This document shows positions 1-6,532 of a stretch of 64,000 nt of DNA, one piece after another. The notes below the pieces were generated by a model. It had not been told where the DNA came from and made no database searches. It saw only the letters and a list, made by a program, of their open reading frames with translations. The position numbers and the translations under genes are program-made. The DNA lies in contig JADJUS010000003.1 in assembly GCA_016716905.1 (NCBI GenBank), positions 682,001 to 746,000 on the forward strand, given 5' to 3'. Source of the stretch: Acidobacteriota bacterium (GTDB lineage Bacteria > Acidobacteriota > Vicinamibacteria > Vicinamibacterales > SCN-69-37). Positions within the stretch are counted from its first letter, which is position 1. Each line of letters opens with the position of its first letter.

Positions 1-1602
1 GCTTGAGGCAGTAATGCCGGCCGACCCGGCGGCCACGTCCGGCTTCACGAAGATTGGCCATCCCAGCGTCTGCCCGGCGCGGCGAATGTCGGCTTTCAGG
101 TTGCGGATGCGCACAAACGGCGCGGTCGGGACGCCCCTGGCGGTCAGGCGCCGCTTCATCGTGCCCTTGGACGTCGAGATGTCGTAGAACCGCGATCGCG
201 CTCCGGTAAACGGCACCCTGGCGGCTTCCAGGGCCTTGACCACCGACAGCCCCGGGTACCCGTTCACGTCGTCTCCATCACACAGGTTCAGCACCACGAC
301 GCGGCGCCGATGCTGGTGCTCGCGGACACGGGTGACCTCGACGTCGAGTGTGGACGCCGAGATGGCCACCCACTCCCACTCGCACCCCAGTGACCGCATC
401 CAGCCGTTGATCTCGGCGCGCACCGACGGGTCGTCGTATTCGGGACTCGTCAGCCGGCCGTCGCATTCGGCATACGCGATGAACACCGAGACAAAGGGAC
501 GAGTGTCCATCAGCGGGTCATGCCATGTCGGACGGGTCATGCCATGTTTAATGACGCGCTCGATGATCGGTGTCATGCGCTGTTCGCAGAGATGAAGGAT
601 GCTGCCCACAGTAGAAGAGTCGCTGGAGGATAAGCCGCACTGTGCGTTCACTTCAAGCACCATTAATTGATTCGAGCGTGCATCAAGGCGGATGTCCACG
701 CGCGCGTACCCTTCACCATCAACCGCGCGAAACGCGCGTCGCGCGATGTCGGCCAGCACGGGGCGCAAATCATGCGGGGCAAGTTGATACCAATAATAGG
801 GCTCGCCGGGTGGAATGGGGCGATCCACTTCGGGGAGTCCCCAATAACGTTCGAACGCAAGGAACCGTTCCTGTGCGGGCACGCGTGAGTCGAACACGCG
901 CTCGCCGGGAGTCAGGACGAAGAGTCCGAGCGGCTCCTGCGGGTCTTCCACCACGAGGACGGTGAACTCCCGACCTTCAATGAAGGTTTCGATGAGCACG
1001 GCTTCGTCTTCGAACGACTGGCCATGCAGGCCCGCACGAACCGCCGCGACCTGCCGATGCGTCGCCGCGCGATCATGCACGACAGAGTCCAGTTGAATGC
1101 CGTAGCTGCCGGCCGAGACGTCGGGCTTGACGAAAAGAGGAAAGCGCAGAGTATCGGCGGCGCGATCCACATCGGCACTGGTCCGAGTCAGCACCCAGGG
1201 GGCGGTGGGGACGCCGGCCGCCAGAAATCTCGTCTTGCTTGCGGCCTTGGATGTGGTGACCTGGTAAAAATCCGCGCCTGCGCCGGTGAACGGTACCGAC
1301 TGTGCGGTGAGCGCCGTGACTACCTCAAGCCCGGGGAAGCCGTCGGCAACGGTACCGTCGCACAGGTTGAGCACCATGACGTCCCCGGCCCGGGCCATCA
1401 CCGCCGCGCGCGTGACCTCTGCGTCGAGCGTATCGGCGGTTATCGGCACCCAGTCCCAGGCCCGGCCCAGGCCCTGCATCCACCCTTCAACTTCCGCCCG
1501 GTACTCAGGCACGTCGTAATGCGGGCTGACCAGATGGCCGTCGTCAACCACATAGGGCACGAAGACCAGGACGCGGTTGGGGAGGGGAGTGATGGGACTC
1601 AC
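1..1602 (-). CDS. Tandem ATP-grasp protein, two D-Ala-D-Ala ligase-like modules (C-terminus off window)
   Basis: Translating the minus strand from GTG at 1602 gives an open frame of 534 codons to the left edge with no stop. Residues 1-354 form a complete ligase-like module: NLCDG (79-83), TSK (117-119), the ATP-grasp strand FVKPDVSAGSYGI (157-169), DIRLD (303-307) and a terminal VLEVNAQCGLSSSDSS in place of the usual EINT-PG loop. From Met355 (position 540) the same module begins again: NLCDG, PFTGA, GVPTAP and FVKPDVAAGS. Residue counts and nucleotide distance (1062 nt) agree, so the two modules really share one frame. ATP-grasp ligases join a carboxylate to an amine using ATP; the substrate here is unknown, and the GGxSxE motif of true Ddl is not evident. 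The GTG overlaps the stop of the upstream kinase gene (GTGA), implying translational coupling. A mutated stop or sequence error joining two genes is the main alternative. Confidence 0.8.
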   Translation of the reverse strand, partial: MSPITPLPNRVLVFVPYVVDDGHLVSPHYDVPEYRAEVEGWMQGLGRAWDWVPITADTLDAEVTRAAVMARAGDVMVLNLCDGTVADGFPGLEVVTALTAQSVPFTGAGADFYQVTTSKAASKTRFLAAGVPTAPWVLTRTSADVDRAADTLRFPLFVKPDVSAGSYGIQLDSVVHDRAATHRQVAAVRAGLHGQSFEDEAVLIETFIEGREFTVLVVEDPQEPLGLFVLTPGERVFDSRVPAQERFLAFERYWGLPEVDRPIPPGEPYYWYQLAPHDLRPVLADIARRAFRAVDGEGYARVDIRLDARSNQLMVLEVNAQCGLSSSDSSTVGSILHLCEQRMTPIIERVIKHGMTRPTWHDPLMDTRPFVSVFIAYAECDGRLTSPEYDDPSVRAEINGWMRSLGCEWEWVAISASTLDVEVTRVREHQHRRRVVVLNLCDGDDVNGYPGLSVVKALEAARVPFTGARSRFYDISTSKGTMKRRLTARGVPTAPFVRIRNLKADIRRAGQTLGWPIFVKPDVAAGSAGITASS

Positions 1603-4280
1603 GGCTCCGATTTGGGCCGGCGCGTGATGTCTGCCATCCAGATGTCGGCCTGGCGATCTTCGAGTGTGAAGAAGAACTTGCCACCCCCCACCGCAAAGTC
1701 CGGGCGAATAGACACTCGTGACAGGTCCTCGAATCGCACGAGTTGGCGGGGCTGGCCACCCGCCAGCGGCACGGACCAGAACGACGCCCGGCCTTCGGCA
1801 TCGTGACTCTTGAAGTAGACCGTTCGTGCGTCCGCCCCCATCCCTGCGCTTTCTGGCACAGGATCACCCGGGCGCGAGGGGGCATAAATCACGCGCCGCT
1901 GCCCGCCATCAACGGGAAACAACTCGATCCTTCCGGGAAAGCGGGCGCCCACAAGTTGTTTGTGATCGAGCCACTCGCCTCTTGCGCCGCCACCGGGAAT
2001 CAGGACCGGCGCGCCCCAGTTTCCCGAGGAGTCACGGCGGGTCACGTACAGCGCCGTTTCCGAGGGGTCGTTGGTTGACTGATCGATAAACGTCAGCGCA
2101 CGGCCATCGGGAGACCATCTCGGGTAGCTTTCCTGCCCGGCCGTGGCGGTGACAGCGTGCGCGGGACCGCCTGAGACCGGGCTGATGAAGATATCCCGCG
2201 ACCCCGATCGCCACGAATGGTACGCAACCTCGCGCCCGTCTGGTGAAAGGTCTGGCGCAAAATCGTCCGACGGATCCGTCGTCAATCGTTCAGCCGTGCC
2301 GCCCGCCAGAGGTATCCGAAACACGTCGGCGTTCAGGTGCAGCGAGGAGTCATACAGGAGCCACTGTCCATCGCGCGAGACCCGGATCGACTCGATCACC
2401 TGATTGCCATTGGTCATCGCGCGGGCGTTCGACGTATCGACAGGCCCTGCGTTCGGAATCGGCAGTGACCAGAGGTTAGCGCGTGCGGTGTAGGAGACGT
2501 ACACGAGGCGATCAGCCGAGAAGGCAATCGACTGCGCCCCAAGGCCGGTGCTCATCCGCTGCGGTTCGCCCCGCACCTGGCCATCGTCCGCGATGTCCAC
2601 GACGTAGATGTCGCGCGGGCCTTGTCTGGTTGAAATGAAGTACAGCTGACGCCCGTCGGGCGACCAGACCGGGCTCTGATTGAGCCCGGCCAGCTCGGTC
2701 ACTTCGGTGACAGCCCCGCCGGCGGCCGGGATCAGGACCACGGAGCTTGGCGCAATATTGCCGAACGTTCCACTGGGAAGCACCGACGCGATGTTTCCGA
2801 CGACGCAGGCGATCCGGTCTCCCTTCGGTGACCAGTCGCAAGAGTACGGAGCATCCGTGGCGGTACCGAGTGCACGCTCGCCACTGCCATCCAGTTGCAC
2901 GACGGCCAGGGCATTGTCTCGTGCGATCAGCAGCTGCTTCCCGTCAGGTGACCACGCGGCGGCATTCAGCATGCCTTTGACGATCATTCGGGAGGTGCCC
3001 CCCATCGCCGACGCCACGAAGGCACCATCCGGCCTGAGATACAGAATCTGGGTGCCATCGGGCGACCAGCGCGGCTGAAACTCGAACGCATCCTTGTCAT
3101 CAGAGAGGGGGATCGTTCGGCCCCCACCCACGGGTCTGATGAAGATCCGCATCTGCGTGGCTTTACCCGACGAGTACGCAAGCAGTTTTCCGTCCGGTGA
3201 GATGGCCGGATCGATCTCCAGCCCATCGTCGGTCGTGAGCTGCGATGCGGTGCCGATGACGATTGGAGGCGACGTGTCATCGCTGCCCGCTGACGTGAAC
3301 ATGCCCGACGTCCACGCGAATCCAATCGCGAGCACGATGATGACGGCCCCGATGATGATGCCCAGTGGGAAGCGCGATCGAGTGGCTGGTACCGCAGCCG
3401 ATCCGGCCGAGGTCGTTTGTTGGACAGAACTGGCGCCTGAATCCGTGGACGACTCGAGGGCAAACGCGACGTCGCGTGCCGACTGAAAGCGTTCAACGGG
3501 ATTCTTCTCGAGGCAATGACGGACGATGCGGTGCAGCGCAGGCGGAACGTCCGGCCGAAGGGCCGTCAGTTCCGGCGGGTCTTCTTTCACGATGGCGATC
3601 ATCGTGTCCGCGGCGGTATCGCCCTTGAAAGCGCGCTGGCCGCTCAACATTTCGTAGAGCACGGTGCCGAGTGCGAAGAGGTCGGTGCGCGCGTCAACAG
3701 CCTGGCCGCGCATCTGTTCAGGCGCCATGTAGCCGACGGTGCCCATCACCGTGCCTGGGTCAGTGATGGCTGCCACGGTTTCGGTGGCGCCGCTGCTCGA
3801 GACGGTCGATCGCGCGAGGCCAAAGTCGAGAATCTTGACGTGCCCGTCTTCGCGTAAGAAGACATTCTCGGGTTTCAGATCGCGATGGACGATGCCCTTG
3901 TCGTGCGCGGCCGCGAGCCCTCGAGCGATCTGCATCGCAATGTCGGTCGCTTTGCGCACCGGCATCGGGCCCTGCTGCATTCGCGCGCGCAGCGTTTCGC
4001 CCTCAAGGAGTTCAGTGACGACGAACATGTGTCCGTCGTGGGTTCCGGTGTCGTGAATCGCGAGGATGTTTTGATGCGAGAGGGCGGCAATGGACTTGGC
4101 CTCGCGCTCGAACCGGGCGAGCCGGTCAGTGTCCTGGGCAAAAGCCCCCGGCAGGACCTTGATGGCCACGTCCCGCCCCAGCCGGGTGTCATGAGCCCGG
4201 TAGACCTCGCCCATGCCGCCCACGCCAATCAAATTGGCGATTTCATACGGCCCAAGGCGGGTTCCAGAGGTGAGTGACAT
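1599..4280 (-). CDS. Membrane serine/threonine protein kinase with C-terminal PD40/TolB-like propeller
   Basis: About 893 aa. The N-terminal kinase domain (roughly residues 8-270) has all key motifs: glycine loop GVGGMGEVY, VAIK lysine, HRDLKPEN catalytic loop, DFG and APEQ. A single membrane segment follows (around residue 310, FPLGIIIGAVIIVLAIGFAW), then a long extracytoplasmic region with repeated blades ending in WSPDG/LSPDG, typical of WD40-like PD40 repeats. The architecture suggests a sensor whose external propeller modulates an internal kinase; the ligand is unknown. ATG at 4280 is chosen over a TTG four codons upstream because it gives the usual start before LGPYEI. It is divergent from imuA and overlaps the start of the downstream ATP-grasp gene by 4 nt. 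Confidence 0.93.
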   Translation of the reverse strand: MSLTSGTRLGPYEIANLIGVGGMGEVYRAHDTRLGRDVAIKVLPGAFAQDTDRLARFEREAKSIAALSHQNILAIHDTGTHDGHMFVVTELLEGETLRARMQQGPMPVRKATDIAMQIARGLAAAHDKGIVHRDLKPENVFLREDGHVKILDFGLARSTVSSSGATETVAAITDPGTVMGTVGYMAPEQMRGQAVDARTDLFALGTVLYEMLSGQRAFKGDTAADTMIAIVKEDPPELTALRPDVPPALHRIVRHCLEKNPVERFQSARDVAFALESSTDSGASSVQQTTSAGSAAVPATRSRFPLGIIIGAVIIVLAIGFAWTSGMFTSAGSDDTSPPIVIGTASQLTTDDGLEIDPAISPDGKLLAYSSGKATQMRIFIRPVGGGRTIPLSDDKDAFEFQPRWSPDGTQILYLRPDGAFVASAMGGTSRMIVKGMLNAAAWSPDGKQLLIARDNALAVVQLDGSGERALGTATDAPYSCDWSPKGDRIACVVGNIASVLPSGTFGNIAPSSVVLIPAAGGAVTEVTELAGLNQSPVWSPDGRQLYFISTRQGPRDIYVVDIADDGQVRGEPQRMSTGLGAQSIAFSADRLVYVSYTARANLWSLPIPNAGPVDTSNARAMTNGNQVIESIRVSRDGQWLLYDSSLHLNADVFRIPLAGGTAERLTTDPSDDFAPDLSPDGREVAYHSWRSGSRDIFISPVSGGPAHAVTATAGQESYPRWSPDGRALTFIDQSTNDPSETALYVTRRDSSGNWGAPVLIPGGGARGEWLDHKQLVGARFPGRIELFPVDGGQRRVIYAPSRPGDPVPESAGMGADARTVYFKSHDAEGRASFWSVPLAGGQPRQLVRFEDLSRVSIRPDFAVGGGKFFFTLEDRQADIWMADITRRPKSEP

Positions 4281-4323
4281 GGACGCCAGCAAATCTTAGA
4301 GCATGCCCGCTGACTTTCGCCTC

Positions 4324-4352
4324 TTGATCGCCATTGATAAGTTCGGTATACT
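4324..4352 (+). promoter_or_regulatory. Sigma70-type promoter for the imuA-imuB-dnaE2 cassette
   Basis: TTGATC (4324-4329), a 17-bp spacer, then TATACT (4347-4352). The start site would fall near 4359, about 30 nt before the imuA ATG. No recognisable LexA box (CTGT-N8-ACAG, GAAC-N4-GTTC or GTTC-N7-GTTC) overlaps it. Confidence 0.55.
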
Positions 4353-4361
4353 CGCCGCCGG

Positions 4362-4383
4362 AAAGCGAAAATAAAGCGAAAAT
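4362..4383 (+). repeat. Perfect tandem 11-bp repeat in the imuA leader
   Basis: AAAGCGAAAAT occurs twice back to back (4362-4372 and 4373-4383), immediately after the predicted transcription start and five bases before the imuA ATG. It is AT-rich in a GC-rich context and replaces a visible Shine-Dalgarno. It could be an operator or a translation-control element. Confidence 0.6.
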
Positions 4384-4387
4384 TATC

Positions 4388-5167
4388 ATGGCCTCAGTCG
4401 CGCTCTCCCGCCTCACCACACTGCTGCAAGCCAGGAAGCTTGATGGCACGCTCACCCGGCCGCTCAGCACCGGGTTGCCCACGACCAGCACTGGTGTGGA
4501 GGCGCTGGATCAGGCGTTGGCTCCTGGCGCTCAAAAAGCTGGATGGCCCAGGGGCCATGTCTCGGAAATTGTGGGCCCCGCATCGTCTGGCCGCACCAGC
4601 GTGGTGATGGCCACGCTGGCTGCAGCCACCGCGCGCGGAGGGGTGGTGGCCCTGGTGGATGTGGCCGATCGCTTCGACCCGGCGAGCGCGGCTGATGCGG
4701 GCGTCGATCTGGATCGCTTGCTGTGGGTGCGCGGGCCCAGCATGACGTGGGGCACTCCGCACAGCACGGTGGGCGATCTCGCGGTGCGACGCGGTCTGCG
4801 CGCGTTTGATCTGACCGTTCGCGCGGGTGGGTTTGCCGTGGTGGTGCTCGATCTGGCGGATGTGCCCGAACGGATGGTGCGCGCCTTGCCGGCGTCCACC
4901 TGGTTGCGACTGGCGCATGTGTTTGAAGGCCGCGACACAGTCGGACTTCTGGTGGGCACTGCGCCGATGGGCCGAAGTGCAGGCGGAGTCTCGCTGGCAT
5001 TACTTGGCACCGGGCAGTGGGCCGGCACCAGCGTGCAGAGCCGCCGATTGTCTGGCGTGGCGGTGCAGGCACGAGTCAGCCGAAGCGCCATGCAGGTGAA
5101 GGTGGCGAGCCACACGTCAGGAAAGGCGGCCTCGTCATGTTTCTTTGCCTCGTCCGAGACTCGCTGA
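4388..5167 (+). CDS. imuA: ImuA-like RecA-fold protein of the SOS mutagenesis cassette
   Basis: About 259 aa from ATG 4388. An in-frame ATG at 4334 would lie inside the promoter, so it is rejected. The protein starts with a short helical lead, then 'GVEALDQAL', the region used by RecA-like proteins before the P-loop, followed by a degenerate Walker A (GPASSGRTS) and an alanine-rich RecA-like core. ImuA partners ImuB and DnaE2 in damage-induced translesion synthesis in many bacteria; it has no known polymerase activity itself. imuB starts 31 nt before this gene ends and dnaE2 follows, so context strongly supports the call. Sequence similarity to RecA is weak, as is normal for ImuA. Confidence 0.82.
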   Translation: MASVALSRLTTLLQARKLDGTLTRPLSTGLPTTSTGVEALDQALAPGAQKAGWPRGHVSEIVGPASSGRTSVVMATLAAATARGGVVALVDVADRFDPASAADAGVDLDRLLWVRGPSMTWGTPHSTVGDLAVRRGLRAFDLTVRAGGFAVVVLDLADVPERMVRALPASTWLRLAHVFEGRDTVGLLVGTAPMGRSAGGVSLALLGTGQWAGTSVQSRRLSGVAVQARVSRSAMQVKVASHTSGKAASSCFFASSETR

Positions 5168-6507
5168 GCCCCTCCATCACCGGCGTCCTTGAATCTGTGG
5201 CCCGCGCGTGTTCGCCCCGTGTGGAACCACATGGCGACGACGTGGTGGTGTGTGATGCGAGGGGGCTGACACGCGTCATCGGTGAGCCGGCGGTGATTGC
5301 CGAGGAAATGCGGCGCATGGCCTGGGACCGCGGCGTGGGCGTGCGTGTGGCCATTGCCGGCACACATACGGCCGCGTGGTTGCTGGCGCATGTGCGCCCG
5401 GGCCTGACTGTGGTGACGCCAGGTGACGAGGCGCACACGTTGGCGCGCCTGCCGATGACGGCTCTGGCGATGCTGCCCGAATGCCGGGCCCGCATCTTCA
5501 GCGATGTGCTGGAGACGCTGGATCGCTGGGGCGTGGCCACGCTGGGTGATCTGGCGCGGCTGCCGCGTGCCGACGTGTCGTCGCGGCTGGGCCTGGCCGG
5601 AGCGCGATTGCATCAGGCGGCCTGGGGTGAAGACGTGGTGCCCCTGGTGGCGACGGCAGAGGCGACGCGGTTTATTGAACGCGTGGAACTTGAATGGCCC
5701 GTAGACGGGCTTGAGCCGTTGTCGTTTGTGCTGGCGCGTGTCTGCGAAGCGCTGTCGGGTGCGCTCGAACGCGCCGACCGGGGCGCGGTCACGATCACCA
5801 CGCGGCTGACCCTGGTCAACAAAACCCTGGCGGAACGTACGTTGACGCTGCCGGCGCCGATGCGCGACGCAAAAGTACTGCGCACGTTGATCCTGCTCGA
5901 TCTCGAAGCCCATCCGCCCGGCACTGATGCCGAACACTTTGCCGGCATCGATATTGTCGAGGTGGAGTTGGGGGTAACTCCGGGCCGCATCGTACAGAAA
6001 TCGCTGCTGGCGCACGACGTGCCTGCCGTGGAAGACATCGCCACACTGGTCGCGCGGCTCCAGGCGCTGATGGGGGAGTCGCGTGTGGGCGCGCCGGTGG
6101 TGCTTGATACGCACGACCCCCGCAAGTCATCAATGAAACCGTTTATCGCTCCCGCCTTCGCCATAGAGCGGCTTCGGCGGGCTTCGCCGAGTTCAAAAGC
6201 CCCGCAGCATCCGAGCGCGACGATTCGCCGCTTTCGCCTGCCCATGGCCGTGCGTGTGGTCACCGACCATGGCGCGCCGGTGCGGATCGTGCTCAGCGCC
6301 CTTCGACTCGCCCCTGCGGGGCTCGCTCAGGGTAAAGAAATCACGCATCGGGCCGGGCCGTGGCGCACCTCGGGGCAGTGGTGGACGGCCGATCGCGATA
6401 CCTGGGATCGCGACGAGTGGGATGTGAGCGTGGAGACCGGCGTGGTGTATCGCCTGGCGCGCGATCGCGCCACCGATCGGTGGGAAGTGGAAGGCGTAAT
6501 CGATTGA
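5137..6507 (+). CDS. imuB: ImuB-like Y-family polymerase paralogue
   Basis: 456 aa from ATG 5137 (the open frame extends upstream inside imuA but MFLCLVRD is the natural start). It shows the Y-family palm/fingers pattern (AIAGTHTAAWLLA, then a helix-hairpin-helix region LDRWGVATLGDLARLP) and the ImuB C-terminus (GPWRTSGQWW...RDEWDVSVETG). The N-terminus is short and I do not see the catalytic acidic residues of active Y-family polymerases, which fits ImuB as an inactive adaptor linking DnaE2 to the sliding clamp. Two palindromic repeat copies lie in frame (6151-6181 and 6302-6332) in the linker and C-terminal parts. It overlaps imuA by 31 nt and ends 25 nt before dnaE2. Confidence 0.85.
   Translation: MFLCLVRDSLSPSITGVLESVARACSPRVEPHGDDVVVCDARGLTRVIGEPAVIAEEMRRMAWDRGVGVRVAIAGTHTAAWLLAHVRPGLTVVTPGDEAHTLARLPMTALAMLPECRARIFSDVLETLDRWGVATLGDLARLPRADVSSRLGLAGARLHQAAWGEDVVPLVATAEATRFIERVELEWPVDGLEPLSFVLARVCEALSGALERADRGAVTITTRLTLVNKTLAERTLTLPAPMRDAKVLRTLILLDLEAHPPGTDAEHFAGIDIVEVELGVTPGRIVQKSLLAHDVPAVEDIATLVARLQALMGESRVGAPVVLDTHDPRKSSMKPFIAPAFAIERLRRASPSSKAPQHPSATIRRFRLPMAVRVVTDHGAPVRIVLSALRLAPAGLAQGKEITHRAGPWRTSGQWWTADRDTWDRDEWDVSVETGVVYRLARDRATDRWEVEGVID
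6151..6181 (+). repeat. In-frame palindromic repeat inside imuB (CCGCCTTCGC family)
   Basis: CCCGCCTTCGCC and GGCTTCGGCGGG face each other around a 7-nt loop, forming a stem with a 3-nt internal mismatch. The same arm sequence (TCCGCCTTCGC ... GGCGGA) occurs in the spacer after dnaE2 (9811-9836). Here it codes for part of an imuB linker (PAFAIERLRRA). Confidence 0.5.
6302..6332 (+). repeat. In-frame repeat shared by imuB and dnaE2
   Basis: TTCGACTCGCCC, six variable bases, then GGCTCGCTCAGGG. The identical two blocks with identical spacing recur in dnaE2 at 9236-9266. Both copies are inside coding sequence. Confidence 0.65.
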
Positions 6508-6532
6508 AGCCGCGCGTTCGGGGCCTGAGCAC

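Noticed and set aside
1024..1806. 260-codon plus frame opposite the ATP-grasp module
   Set aside because: The minus-strand translation has ATP-grasp motifs twice; the plus frame has none.
4300..4390. LexA box upstream of imuA
   Set aside because: None of the common LexA patterns (CTGT-N8-ACAG, GAAC-N4-GTTC, GTTC-N7-GTTC) matches; GTTC at 4341 has no partner at the right distance.
4531..6114. Long antisense open frame opposite imuA/imuB (527 codons)
   Set aside because: Its product is rich in Arg/His/Gln with no recognisable domain, the usual shadow of high-GC coding DNA; imuA and imuB on the other strand have clear motifs.
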